Source of the DNA: Anaerolineae bacterium | GTDB lineage: Bacteria > Chloroflexota > Anaerolineae > Aggregatilineales > J027 | Reading direction: 5' to 3' | NCBI GenBank assembly: GCA_019913005.1 | Contig: JAIOHL010000177.1 | Span: forward strand, 37,165 to 101,164 | DNA length: 64,000 nucleotides | Shown here: positions 1 to 9,746 of the stretch, in pieces | Layout: every line of letters begins with the position of its first letter | Numbering within the stretch: position 1 is the stretch's first letter | Position numbers and translations under genes: made by a program | The notes under the pieces: generated by a model | The model's database searches: none | What the model saw: the letters and a program-made list of their open reading frames with translations, nothing else | Told to the model about the DNA's origin: nothing

Positions 1-1
1 G

Positions 2-1456
2 CATCCAGCCGCGTTGGGTGGTTTATTTGAGTCAACCCCACGTCCACTGCGACCCCGGCCCAACCGCCCGTCATCACAGCCGCCACCCACGCCATCTATC
101 ACCCCAAACGCTCTCGAACAACCCTCGGCTCCACCGCCACCCTCTGTTCCACTGTCTGGTGAATCCCTACACGGAGCACTCCCGCGTTGGTTGGAAACCT
201 ATGTGCAGTGGGCCAGCGCCGCGGGTAACCAGACGCCGGTCATCTTCCATCAAGCGGCTGGGTTGTGGTTACTCTCACTTGCCATTGGGCGGCGTCTATT
301 TGGTGAAGCACCTTGGGGTAGCAAGATATTCCCCAATCTCTATCTCATGTTCGTGGCTGGCACAACCTACTATCGCAAATCCACCGCCTACAAACTCGCC
401 GAACGCATTGCTCGTGAAGCCATTCCGCATATGCTCATGCCCACACCCGGTTCGCCGGAACGCTTTCAGGAGGCGCTGGCCGGCCAACTGCCCAGCAATT
501 TTGACAAACTCACCCCAACCCAGCAGGCCCGGCTGCGCCAAGCTTTACCTTTTGCTTCCCAGCGCGGTCTGCTCAAGGATGAGGTGGCGGGTTTATTCGG
601 CACCATCAACAAACGCGACTACATGGTCGGTATGAAAGACCTGCTGATGGAACTCTACGACTGCCCGGATTACTCTGATAAAGAGACTCAAGCCGGGGTG
701 ACCATTGTCGAGAACGCCGCTTTGTCTATTTTGGGTGTGACTACCCCGGCGGGCTTGTCCACCGCTGTAAGTGATGCCGATTGACTGGTGCGGTTTGCGT
801 TATTGACGCCTGAACCGGATTACACCGAGCGTCAGCCCTCAGCGACATTCCCTAAACCCCCGGCTTTGTTGGTTGAAGGCCTGCGCCGCCTGCATGAACG
901 GCTGCCGCCACCACAACAAACCGAACATGGTTTGACTCCACCTCTCGCCCTTGAGATGCAGGTACAGTGTTGGCCGGAATGCCAAGCCTACTCGGAGCGC
1001 CTACGCCGCCACTGTGCCCCCGATCAGGATACCGAACTGGATGAGCGCCTTAAGGGTGTCTATGGACGTTTGCACATCCAAGCCTTTAAGTTAGCTACGC
1101 TGGTCGCAGCACTGGATTGGATCGAGACCGAGGCCGCTGTGCCCACCCTGACCGCCACCCATTGGCAGATGGGGGAGACCTTAGCCGAAACATGGCGTTT
1201 GAGTGCCCATCGCCTGTTGACCCAGATGGATCGGGGTGGGGAGGCCATCACCGAACGTCGTCAACAAGATGCGTTACTAAATGCCATTCGACGAGCGGGT
1301 GAGGATGGTAGCAACCTGCGCACGCTCTATCGTGCCCTACACCTCACGGCTCAACGTGCCCGTCAATTGGCCCAAGACCTTGTCCGCGCCGGACTGGTGA
1401 TGGAGCAGCGGTTAGATGGTGCTGAGTGGTATGTTGCTGCCGAGCATACCCACTAG
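2..1456 (+). pseudogene. DUF3987 protein, interrupted by an in-frame TGA, 5' end outside window
   Basis: The reading frame is open from the left edge, so the gene begins upstream. The first part has a Pro/Ser-rich linker and then a DUF3987-type region, with a P-loop-like AGTTYYRKST stretch and the typical VTTPAGLSTAVSDAD block. A TGA at 782-784 stops the frame. The same frame then continues with LVRFALLTPEPDYTER, the next conserved DUF3987 block, and runs to 1456 with a C-terminal winged-helix-like segment. In family members a Trp and a few more residues usually sit between these blocks, so a TGG to TGA change, possibly with a small deletion, is the simplest reading (inference). DUF3987 proteins are usually found in prophages, plasmids and integrated elements with a primase or helicase-like role. 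Whether either half is still made is unknown. Confidence 0.75.
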
Positions 1457-1494
1457 TCTCTAAATTTAGGTGACAGTGGTGACGCCTGTGACAA

Positions 1495-1539
1495 CGTGAC
1501 AGTGCGACAAAAGTTCCCCATAGCTGTCGCGCTGTCACC
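1495..1539. repeat. GTGACA-type inverted repeat after the DUF3987 gene
   Basis: Arms at 1495-1509 and 1525-1539 match at 13 of 15 positions in inverted orientation, around a 15-nt loop. The surrounding 1470-1566 holds several more GTGAC(A) and TGTCAC copies in both orientations. There is no T-run, so it is not a typical terminator. It could be protein-binding repeats of the element that owned the DUF3987 gene, or a stem-loop at the end of its transcript. Confidence 0.5.
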
Positions 1540-1605
1540 TGTCACCGCTGGCACGCCTGTCACTGTAGATTGAGATATTGAGAACAGCCCCGAGATTTAG
1601 AATGG

Positions 1606-4023
1606 TTAGTAGCCATAACATCTCCAATTAAAAGCTATAGTAGGACTACTACCTTGAAGTAGTGCAAAGGCAGTTTGCCGATTGTAGGTCGCCCGGCAAA
1701 TTGCATCTAGTTCGTTTACACCTATTGGTAAAACCGCATTATTCGACGTGTCCTTACAGAACCACTCTGTCTCTGTGTGGTCGGCGGTATAGCCTAAGCC
1801 AGTACAATATCCTTCAATTTGCATATCACCGGGTGACAACTGTGCACCTGTCGAGAGGCCGATGCCACCTGTCAACAGTACGCTCCCCGGTGGCACGTTC
1901 ATTCGGTCTGGTGGAATCAGGAAAGACAGGGGGATTGCAAAGTCTATTGTGCAGGTATTCTCACCACAGAAGCCAATCATGCGGTTAGCATAATAGACTG
2001 CAAAAGGTTGTTCCCAGAAATTTTCCGCTTGGGTAAGGGCACCTACAACTTCACTGGGGTCGTTACACAAACCCGGTGGCAAATGCGCTTCATCTTTGGT
2101 ACGAACTACAGCACACTGCCCATTATTTAGCACGGTAACTTGCCATTGTGCGCCACTCAACTGTCCATTTTGATTGACAAGGCTCAAATGCGCTAATGGT
2201 AGTCCTGCCACTGTCAAGTTAAAAACGGCAAGGCTATCTTTATCCCGACCAATCATCAGCGCATAACCAATTTGTGGTTCATTTATAGGTTGTTGAGGGG
2301 CAAACTCAAGTGAACAGGGGTCCGATTCGCAAAATCCGACCAGTACCGTATCGTAATAAACCGCAAACGGCTCTTTCCAAAATTCCTTGCCTTCCATCAC
2401 TACTGGGCTAGCGGCCAAAGCACAATTAACATCTTGTTGGTTGATGGAATCGGAGGCGCGTTTTACTATCGCAAGGCACTGACCGTTAAATAATGGCGAA
2501 ATGTCTTGGAATGTAGCCTCAAGATTATTCTTACTACTTCGAAATACCAATAAAGCGGGGTTCAGCAGCGTTTGGCTACTATTGGCAATGATTAGACTGT
2601 CTTTTTTCCCCTGTGCTATCGTCATAGCGTAATTTCCAGCAACGGGTGGTATGACCTGTGTGGAAATAGAGACCTCAGAACTCACTGTTACAGGCAGAGT
2701 AAGTGTTGGGGCGAGGGTGGGGTCCGGAATTGTGGCTGCTGCGGAAGTGGTTAGAGTAGGGAATGGTGTGGTGGTTGAAGCAGGTAAAACGGAAGGCTGT
2801 CCAACGGCCAGTGTCACAGTGGGAGCAGGCGATCCAATAACAGCCTCACTTGGCCTTAGGGATAAGGTTTCAGGATTCTGACCTTGGGATTCGTCAGGTT
2901 CTTTTTCACCATCGTTCGTCAGCAATAGAACGAGTCCGCCAATTAATAAAAGCAATAAAACCACGCCTCCGCTTACTGCCGCCCATATCCACCGCTGATT
3001 TAACTTACGGTGTGGCATAGTGGTAGCAGCAGAGGTGGCTGGAACGGTTGCCAATTTGGGTGGAATTGGTCGCGTTGGGAGTGGTGCGTTTGCAATGGCT
3101 GGTGCGGGAGGGAGTGGATTACGTTTAACCTCTAAGGTGACCGCCTCAAGAATACTCTGACGTACAGCCAAAGTATTCGGCTGAATAGCATGATCAAGCG
3201 CAGTTGCTAATGCAGTGCCACTCGGATAGCGATTAATAGGTTCTTTTTCCAGTGTTTTCAGGATAACCGCTTCAATCTCCGGTGCGATTTCTGAGCGCAA
3301 TTGCCGAGGTGACGGCGGCGGCTCGGTCATGTGCAGCATGGAAATGTCTAGCGGGTTGACGGCATTAAAGGGAACTTGCCCTGTAAACATCTCGTATAAA
3401 ACGACACCCAATGAATAAAAATCACTTTGCGGGATAGCCCCCGATGAGGAAATCGCTTGTTCTGGTGAAATATAATGCGGCGAACCAAAAATTTCGCCCT
3501 GTGTTCCCACTTCCGTGAGCAGAGCGAGTCCAAAGTCCGTCAGAAAAGACCGCCCATCTTTGCCAATAAGGATATTATTTGGCTTAACATCTCTGTGAAT
3601 TACCCCTCGGTTGTGAGCATAATCTAGAGCGGCGCATATTTCACGCATGATACGACTGGCATCTTCTGGTGGAATGAATTCATCTTTATGGTGAAATTGT
3701 TCCAACAGTGTCGCAAGATCAGCTCCCTCAATGTATTGCATCGCCATGTAAAGCAGCCCTTCGGCTTCACCATAGCGATATAAGGTAACGATATTGGGAT
3801 GCTGCAACTGCCCAATGGCTTGTGCCTCACGTTCAAACCGATCAATGTAATCCGCTTCACCACGGAAGGGTTTGTCAATGACTTTAATCGCCACATAACG
3901 GCGTACTTTGGTATCCCAAGCGCGGTAGACTCGCGCCATACCCCCATGCCCCAACAATGTCTCAATCAGGTAATCATCTAGCATTTGCCCCGGCAGGGAA
4001 TCTGGGATATGCGGTGTTGTCAT
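1606..4023 (-). CDS. transmembrane Ser/Thr protein kinase with duplicated extracellular module
   Basis: Hanks-type kinase of 805 aa. The glycine loop GHGGMARVY is at about 25-33, the ATP lysine in VAIKVID at 47, HRDVKPNN at 143-150, DFG at 163-165 and SPEQ at 186-189. A single membrane helix at about 346-369 follows a Pro/Ala linker. Outside the membrane, after a Thr/Pro linker, come two copies of a Cys-containing module (roughly 465-590 and 595-700) and a third Cys-rich stretch. The modules open with YAMTIAQGKKDSL-like and YALMIGRDKDSL-like segments and end in FW.EPFAVYY...GFC...C. The ATG at 4023 is chosen because it overlaps the upstream kinase stop as ATGA; the TTG 18 nt further up is less likely. 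The kinase probably phosphorylates cytoplasmic targets in response to an extracellular signal; the ligand is unknown. Confidence 0.9.
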   Translation of the reverse strand: MTTPHIPDSLPGQMLDDYLIETLLGHGGMARVYRAWDTKVRRYVAIKVIDKPFRGEADYIDRFEREAQAIGQLQHPNIVTLYRYGEAEGLLYMAMQYIEGADLATLLEQFHHKDEFIPPEDASRIMREICAALDYAHNRGVIHRDVKPNNILIGKDGRSFLTDFGLALLTEVGTQGEIFGSPHYISPEQAISSSGAIPQSDFYSLGVVLYEMFTGQVPFNAVNPLDISMLHMTEPPPSPRQLRSEIAPEIEAVILKTLEKEPINRYPSGTALATALDHAIQPNTLAVRQSILEAVTLEVKRNPLPPAPAIANAPLPTRPIPPKLATVPATSAATTMPHRKLNQRWIWAAVSGGVVLLLLLIGGLVLLLTNDGEKEPDESQGQNPETLSLRPSEAVIGSPAPTVTLAVGQPSVLPASTTTPFPTLTTSAAATIPDPTLAPTLTLPVTVSSEVSISTQVIPPVAGNYAMTIAQGKKDSLIIANSSQTLLNPALLVFRSSKNNLEATFQDISPLFNGQCLAIVKRASDSINQQDVNCALAASPVVMEGKEFWKEPFAVYYDTVLVGFCESDPCSLEFAPQQPINEPQIGYALMIGRDKDSLAVFNLTVAGLPLAHLSLVNQNGQLSGAQWQVTVLNNGQCAVVRTKDEAHLPPGLCNDPSEVVGALTQAENFWEQPFAVYYANRMIGFCGENTCTIDFAIPLSFLIPPDRMNVPPGSVLLTGGIGLSTGAQLSPGDMQIEGYCTGLGYTADHTETEWFCKDTSNNAVLPIGVNELDAICRATYNRQTAFALLQGSSPTIAFNWRCYGY

Positions 4024-5858
4024 GGCAAATACACCTCGCAACGCTCCGCGCTAATTTCACATCGAGCGATTTCTTCTTCATTCCATAAGACACGAAATTG
4101 CATACTACTTGGGTCAGGGGTCCAAAATACAAAGCTGTCTTGTGCCTGTGGGGTGATGCTACTATTGTAACCCCGGCAGTCGCTTGGTCGGAGATACCCC
4201 GTTCGCTGCAAAATTTCCATCCGAGCACAATAATTGGAGTCAATCGTTGGATAGAAACGTGCCAATTGATTACCGTAAAAACGATTCGAAAAGTTACCCT
4301 CATTGAGAATGCGCTCGAACCCAAATGAAGTTACCTGAAGGCTGCCACCTGAGGCATTTAGAATATAAAAACTATCTGCATTATAGAGCAGCACCACACG
4401 CCGCCCATTCGGATATTTAATGGTTGGGACGGCAGAAACACTGAGTTGTTCAATTGTTGGAGTAAGGCTCGTAGTTGCTGTTGGAATAGGCGAATTTGTT
4501 GAAGTAGCCGTTGCTGTGAGGGTGGCTGTGGGAGTGGGAGAAGAAATAGCGGCTGTTTGTATCCCGACTGCACTGACTTCTTCCGTTGGACTTGCAGTAA
4601 AGGTTGGTATAGAGGTTGCATTGCCTTGTGGGGCTAAATCTCCGATAGTAACCGTTATTGAAGCCTCTACGGTTGCCGTAGCACCGACATTTTGTTCTTC
4701 CTCATCTCCATCACCGCTCAACAAAACGAATCCTGTGATGACTAACCCGACAATCAAAACAAATGCTAAACCTGCACCAATCAACCATCCCCATTTTTTG
4801 CTAGACGAGGCCATATTCGGAGGGAGGGCTTGTCGGCTCACTTCTGATGTTTGAAGGCTACGGCGGGTAGGAGGGAGGCCGGGGATTGGGTAAGCAGTCG
4901 AAGTTTGGGTTTCTTGGGTATGGCGAGCCAGCCAATCTGCAACACTGACCTGTGATAGGGATGTTTGAGGATGGAATTCCATTCCAGCGGGGAGTGGAGG
5001 CAGTTCAATGGGGGATGCAAAGGACTGGGTACCAAGGGCCTTTTCCAGAGCATCCATCAATTCGTACCCTTTTTGATAACGTTCGGCGGGCGATTTGCTC
5101 AGGGCTTTAATCAACACTGCTTCTGTCTCTACATTTAAGGCAGGATTGCGTTCACGTGGCGGTGGAAGCGGCAGAGTTAGATGTTGTAAGGCAACAGCAG
5201 TGGGCGAAGGATCATCATACGGAACAGTGCCTGTCAACATTTCATACAAGATAATGCCTAACGAATAAAGGTCGGACTGAGGAACGGCATTGCTGGAATT
5301 GCGGGCTTGTTCAGGTGCAATGTAGTGAGGCGTGCCAAATACTTCGCCCATTGTGCCTTGATGAGAGTCTAAGGCGAGGCCAAAATCCATCAATACAATA
5401 CGATCATCTGTCGCCACCATCACATTTGATGGCTTAACGTCGCGGTGAACCACTCCTTTTTGATGGGCATAATCTAATGCGCTGGCGATAGCTCGACCAA
5501 TCCGTATGACATCCTCTAGAGGCATTAACTCGCCATTACGCAAATATCGTGCAAGCAACCCCGCCAAATCGAGACCATCAATATATTCCATCACAAAGTA
5601 ATAGAAATCGCCTTCGTTATCGGCGTAATAGATTTGCACGATGTTTTCATGTCGCCATGTGGCAATGGTTCTGGCTTCTTGAACAAAGCGGCGGGCATAA
5701 GCAGGATTGCCGCGAAAACTCGCGTCAATGACTTTAACCGCGACAGGGCGTTGCAGTTTAACATCTCGTCCATAGTAGACTTGTGCCATGCCGCCCCGTC
5801 CAAGCACTCGCTCAATACGAAAATTTGCTACCTGTCTACCAATTAAAGGGTCGTTCAA
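4020..5858 (-). CDS. transmembrane Ser/Thr protein kinase, second of the pair
   Basis: Kinase of 612 aa with glycine loop GRGGMAQVYYG at about 20-30, lysine 42 in VAVKVID, HRDVKPSN at 138-145, DFG at 158-160 and TPHYIAPEQ. A membrane helix near 355-377 is followed by an acidic stretch, a Thr/Pro linker and one copy of the same extracellular module seen twice in the next kinase (opens VVLLYNADSFYILN, ends in RCEISAERCEVYLP). The start is TTG at 5858, 12 nt after the preceding gene stop, with AGGAT upstream; no ATG fits. The stop overlaps the next kinase start (ATGA), so the two are translationally coupled. The close pairing suggests the two kinases may act as hetero-partners (inference). Confidence 0.88.
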   Translation of the reverse strand: MNDPLIGRQVANFRIERVLGRGGMAQVYYGRDVKLQRPVAVKVIDASFRGNPAYARRFVQEARTIATWRHENIVQIYYADNEGDFYYFVMEYIDGLDLAGLLARYLRNGELMPLEDVIRIGRAIASALDYAHQKGVVHRDVKPSNVMVATDDRIVLMDFGLALDSHQGTMGEVFGTPHYIAPEQARNSSNAVPQSDLYSLGIILYEMLTGTVPYDDPSPTAVALQHLTLPLPPPRERNPALNVETEAVLIKALSKSPAERYQKGYELMDALEKALGTQSFASPIELPPLPAGMEFHPQTSLSQVSVADWLARHTQETQTSTAYPIPGLPPTRRSLQTSEVSRQALPPNMASSSKKWGWLIGAGLAFVLIVGLVITGFVLLSGDGDEEEQNVGATATVEASITVTIGDLAPQGNATSIPTFTASPTEEVSAVGIQTAAISSPTPTATLTATATSTNSPIPTATTSLTPTIEQLSVSAVPTIKYPNGRRVVLLYNADSFYILNASGGSLQVTSFGFERILNEGNFSNRFYGNQLARFYPTIDSNYCARMEILQRTGYLRPSDCRGYNSSITPQAQDSFVFWTPDPSSMQFRVLWNEEEIARCEISAERCEVYLP

Positions 5859-5870
5859 TGGGTGCTAATC

Positions 5871-8312
5871 CTATCTTTGAATGCGTGTTTCGCGGCTCGT
5901 GAGCGTGATTCGGCGTAAATCGTCAACATAGTGATTCAAGCCCATCGCATAGCTCTCAAGGTAATCCTGCGTGATACGTTGAGCGAGTTCAGGACATCCT
6001 GCGGCCTGCAAAATCCCAACATGCGCCCGAAAATCACGCAATGATAAACGCATGACGCCATTGGCATCAGTAATCACCCCCCAGACCAACAATTTTTTGT
6101 CGTTGTCGTCTTTCGCACTGATAAACCGCGTCAGAGTGCTGGATTTTACAACTGCCCCGACGTTTGAAAATACCTCCCGCCCTTTAATAAGATCATTCAG
6201 CATATCAAACCGCCCCGGAACCTCATCTAGTAATCGTTGTAAAGGGGTCGGAATATGGGCGAGGAGCTTGATAGTACCAACACTCATGCTCTCCCCTTCA
6301 ATGGCAATTTTTTTAGCACGGCCCAAGATTTCACCAAACCCTGCCAGCATCGCCAAATATTGCCGCTGTAAGTCATCAAATCGCTGATAATAAGGGGCGC
6401 GGTCTCCAGTGGCGCTTTCGTAAGCATTTAGTGCGCCAATCACCTCATCATGCAGTCCCATAAAATCCAATTCTGCAAGTGGCACTTCAAATGTCATTGG
6501 GTGAAGGCGATCACGTGGGGATCGTGGGCTGGCATCAATTGGAATGAGAATAACCGGATTTTGCCTCTCATTGATGACCTCCAAAACCCTTTTCATGTCT
6601 CTGATACGGGGACTTAGCTCCTCTAGTTGGCCGATTAGGGTAGACGACGGTTCGTAAGTCATGCTATGTAAGGCGCGGTACAAAATCAGCAGATCATTGA
6701 CAGTTAGTTGAATGAGATCACTGCGCTGTTTGAATAAATTACGCAGCGACAGAATGGGTCTCAATTTGATGCTATCCGTTTCTGCATTGGACTCTGGCAT
6801 CACATGCGGCTGATTCTCAATCAGTCTTCTGTCGGCAGTGGTGAGGTGAAATGGCAAAGACATTGGTTGTGTTTGCTTGGGTTGTGCAGGAGGCAAATTC
6901 AACAAATAGACTGCCCATGACAATGCCTCATTCGTCATTATTTCCGCCAACGCCGATCCCCACGCGCCATCAAAAAAGATGTGTGATTGGTCAAACACCA
7001 TCGTCTCACCTGTATCAAAAATAGTGAGGGCATGATCCCCAACTCCGCGTTCGGCTTGTCGGACTTGACTTAGAGGAAGATTTCGAGGGCGGCGATCAAG
7101 GTTAATAAGTATGGGTGCAAAACGCAGTGTTTCGAGTGCTTGCTGGAACTCCTTACTTAATTTGGAACGGAGGCCACCCAAAACCGGACGCTTGATACTT
7201 GCTAGGTACGATAAGCCATCTGATGTGCCGTTCGTTGGCTGTGATAGTATCGTTGCCATGTGCCTCCGGACATGATGGACATCCGCGACTTGTGCCGTAC
7301 CTGCTTGGCAAACTGGCAGTAGGTAGTAAAAGCCACGATAAATTACCCCAATAGCAACCTCCTCAAGTCGAATTGGTGTCCGCTTTTCACCATATGCCGT
7401 CGGTTCCAAATAGGCCAATATGGAGAGTTGCCGCTGGTAGTCGGCCAGAGATTCATTCTCTACAACTTTAATACACTGTTCGAGTTCATGCTTTAGTGTG
7501 CCATCCAGAGGCTCGATTATCTTGGCCCAAAATTGGTCAAATTTGTGGCGGCGATATTGGGGGTAGTCTTCAACTGAGGTAGCATCCCGCCCTCTCCCAT
7601 AGGGCCGCTGTTTTTCCCATTCACTATATACCCGTTTGTAACGGGCGGCATCCGGCAGATCGGTGGTCAAGTTTTGCAGGATGGAGGTATAGATGCGCTC
7701 ACGCCATTCATTTTCCAACAATCGAGGATATTGATGGAGGGTATAAATCGCGGTCATGGCCCATGCAGTCGCCCGATCAACCAAAGATAGATCAATCTTA
7801 TGCTGCTTGAGCGCGGTATCAAAACCATGTGTCTCGTTGGCATGGCGGGCCGTGTCTTCACGTAAGGCATAATCCAGATAGAACTGCCATGTCCCTTCTG
7901 GAAAAGATTCTTCCGGGTCTTTTCCAGCCAACTTCAGCAGATTCTGATACCCCCAAATGACGGCGGCTGGCCCCGCAAAAAAAGCCCCATACACGACTTT
8001 ATCTAAAGTTTGTTCCACCCCTCTAAATAACAGATTGATGTCGCGCTGGACGTTTTGTAAGGGTAATCGGCGGCTCGGTAAACGGGCGAGGCCACTTAGA
8101 ATCACGCCCGGTACATTGCCTGCTGGCACAACCTGCGCTACCAAGTCCGCTACTGCATCAATTTCCGGCAGCGACAGTTGAGAGAGTTCACGGACAGCCG
8201 ATTCACGCGCAATCGTTTTTAGATTTTGGCTCGTTTTGATTGAGGCTTGGGTAAAAGTAGCCTGTAAGTCCATGAGAGTTTGGCGGCTCCCTAGAGATTG
8301 GTGATGCTTCAT
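5871..8312 (-). CDS. 813-aa protein of unknown function heading the kinase operon
   Basis: I do not recognise the family with certainty. The protein has no signal peptide or clear membrane helix and looks cytoplasmic and mostly helical. Residues 425-460 contain VGDHALTIFDTGETMVF and then an HxxxDG motif (H444, D448, G449). This pattern recalls the catalytic His-containing core of carnitine/choline acyltransferases and the HHxxxDG motif of condensation enzymes. The resemblance is only motif-level. It is the first gene of a tight operon (12 nt to the first kinase), so it may be a kinase substrate, regulator or effector. A TATAAT on the minus strand ends 5 nt before the ATG, suggesting a leaderless message. 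Confidence 0.75.
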   Translation of the reverse strand: MKHHQSLGSRQTLMDLQATFTQASIKTSQNLKTIARESAVRELSQLSLPEIDAVADLVAQVVPAGNVPGVILSGLARLPSRRLPLQNVQRDINLLFRGVEQTLDKVVYGAFFAGPAAVIWGYQNLLKLAGKDPEESFPEGTWQFYLDYALREDTARHANETHGFDTALKQHKIDLSLVDRATAWAMTAIYTLHQYPRLLENEWRERIYTSILQNLTTDLPDAARYKRVYSEWEKQRPYGRGRDATSVEDYPQYRRHKFDQFWAKIIEPLDGTLKHELEQCIKVVENESLADYQRQLSILAYLEPTAYGEKRTPIRLEEVAIGVIYRGFYYLLPVCQAGTAQVADVHHVRRHMATILSQPTNGTSDGLSYLASIKRPVLGGLRSKLSKEFQQALETLRFAPILINLDRRPRNLPLSQVRQAERGVGDHALTIFDTGETMVFDQSHIFFDGAWGSALAEIMTNEALSWAVYLLNLPPAQPKQTQPMSLPFHLTTADRRLIENQPHVMPESNAETDSIKLRPILSLRNLFKQRSDLIQLTVNDLLILYRALHSMTYEPSSTLIGQLEELSPRIRDMKRVLEVINERQNPVILIPIDASPRSPRDRLHPMTFEVPLAELDFMGLHDEVIGALNAYESATGDRAPYYQRFDDLQRQYLAMLAGFGEILGRAKKIAIEGESMSVGTIKLLAHIPTPLQRLLDEVPGRFDMLNDLIKGREVFSNVGAVVKSSTLTRFISAKDDNDKKLLVWGVITDANGVMRLSLRDFRAHVGILQAAGCPELAQRITQDYLESYAMGLNHYVDDLRRITLTSRETRIQR

Positions 8313-8317
8313 TACAG

Positions 8318-8323
8318 ATTATA
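8318..8323 (-). promoter_or_regulatory. possible -10 box of the kinase operon (leaderless)
   Basis: Minus-strand TATAAT lies 5 nt upstream of the ATG at 8312. Transcription would then begin at or next to the start codon, giving a leaderless mRNA. No good -35 is visible 16-18 nt further up, so this is tentative. Confidence 0.35.
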
Positions 8324-8453
8324 GCGAAGGTGGATAAATTTGCTGGCTAGATGGGGCTTGAGGCCGTTAGATTCAGGCCCAACCCAATGATGGGCTTATG
8401 TGCAAATTGACATCTTAACAAAATGCTGACAATTCCACTGTAATGTTTGAGGT

Positions 8454-8468
8454 GTAAACGCGGTTTAC
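8454..8468. promoter_or_regulatory. 15-bp palindrome, possible operator
   Basis: GTAAAC-GCG-GTTTAC is a perfect inverted repeat with 6-bp arms. It lies 57 nt before the secreted protein start at 8526, in the divergent region between the kinase operon and the sigma cluster. Its position suits binding of a dimeric repressor or activator; the protein is unknown. Confidence 0.4.
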
Positions 8469-8525
8469 CTTATGTCGAGACCCGAATTCTGTCGGGTATT
8501 AAAAATTGAAAGGGATTTGCCGCAT

Positions 8526-9746
8526 ATGAACACACCATCCTCTTTTCGACGCATCGGCATCCTAAGTTTGATCTTATCAGCCCTTATTTTTGGTTCATTG
8601 CTTGTTACCCATTATGCGACAGCCCAAGACCCACAAAACGGCACTCCAGTAGACTTTGTGGGGACAATTGACTCGCTTACCACAAATACTGTGGTGATTG
8701 ATGGCATCTCAGTGGATATTGCCAATGTGCAAATTACCTCGACCCTGCAAGTCGGTATGACCATCCGCGTACAAGGGGTGCAAGTTCAGGCGAACCTTGT
8801 GGTTGCCCAAAGTATCACCATCATTATTACTTCGCAGACCACGCCAATCCCAACCTCGACCACGACGATAGGACTACCTCCCAGTAATGGTGATGATGAC
8901 GATGGTAATGGCGACAGAGAGCAATGCCCTAAAACGCAAGGCTATTGGAAAAATCATGGGGCAATTTGGCCCGTAACATCACTGACCCTCGGCAGCCAAA
9001 CCTATAGTCAAGCGGAACTATTGGCACTGCTTAATATGGAAGTCTCAAGTGATGCCAGTCTCAATCTCGCTCATCAATTGATTGCTGCCAAATTGAATGT
9101 GGCGCAGGGTTTTGGTGCTGATCAGGTGAGTGCGACCATTGCTCAGATGGATAGCATCTTAGCGGGCTATCCGGGTAGATTACCCTATGGTGTTGCTCCA
9201 TCATCCCCCGAAGGGCAAGTAATGGTTACAGGTGCAGGCATTTTGGATATCTATAATAATGGGCGGCTTGGCGGCTGTTTAAATACACCCACGCCCACCT
9301 CGACAGGGACACAAACCGTAACAGCCACCCCCAGCGGCACGCCTGCAACCGCCACCCCGACTTCTATAGGCACGCTTCCGCCTATTGTCGTTGTTGAAGG
9401 TATTGTGACGATTATTAACGTCAATGTGATCGTCATTAACAACCTGACCATTCAGTTAGATGCCAATAATCCGCTGTCCGCCGCAGTCCAGATCGGCGAC
9501 ATGCTGCATCTTGAAGGCGACCTCACGGTAGCCAGCAATAACACCGTTGTCATCATTGCGGTGGTCATCGTTTTTGTAGACGTAGATGTCTTCGTTTTGG
9601 ACGATGACTTCTTCCGCGATGACTCCGATTGTAGCAACCCACCGCCACCTTGGGCACCCGCGCATGGATGGCGTGCCCGCTGTGAAGGCGGAGGGGGTGA
9701 TGATGACGGTATGGGTGACGATGATGGTATGGGTATGGGCGATTGA
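8526..9746 (+). CDS. secreted protein with two DUF5666-type domains and a TQGYWKNH domain
   Basis: The ATG at 8526 gives a good signal peptide (Arg-containing start, hydrophobic core, cleavage near ATAQ); an in-frame ATG 54 nt earlier does not. The 406-aa product has a first DUF5666-like beta domain at about 35-95, a Thr/Pro linker, and a domain beginning CPKTQGYWKNHG, a motif common in secreted bacterial proteins of unknown role. A second Thr/Pro linker and a second DUF5666-like domain (about 285-350) follow. The tail is PPPPWAPAHGWRARCEGG followed by a Gly/Asp/Met-rich end. The second DUF5666 domain plus tail is closely matched by the C-terminus of the anti-sigma-like protein at 12354-13193. 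The stop codon shares its A with the next gene start (TGATG). The role is not known; the acidic tail might bind metal ions. Confidence 0.8.
   Translation: MNTPSSFRRIGILSLILSALIFGSLLVTHYATAQDPQNGTPVDFVGTIDSLTTNTVVIDGISVDIANVQITSTLQVGMTIRVQGVQVQANLVVAQSITIIITSQTTPIPTSTTTIGLPPSNGDDDDGNGDREQCPKTQGYWKNHGAIWPVTSLTLGSQTYSQAELLALLNMEVSSDASLNLAHQLIAAKLNVAQGFGADQVSATIAQMDSILAGYPGRLPYGVAPSSPEGQVMVTGAGILDIYNNGRLGGCLNTPTPTSTGTQTVTATPSGTPATATPTSIGTLPPIVVVEGIVTIINVNVIVINNLTIQLDANNPLSAAVQIGDMLHLEGDLTVASNNTVVIIAVVIVFVDVDVFVLDDDFFRDDSDCSNPPPPWAPAHGWRARCEGGGGDDDGMGDDDGMGMGD

Noticed and set aside
2..1456. TGA read as tryptophan (alternative code)
   Set aside because: Other genes in the window end properly at TGA (for example the ATGA overlaps), so recoding genome-wide is excluded.
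8407..8444. Promoter from TTGACA at 8407 for the secreted protein
   Set aside because: The nearest -10-like hexamer (TGTAAT at 8439) is 26 nt away, too far for a sigma-A promoter.
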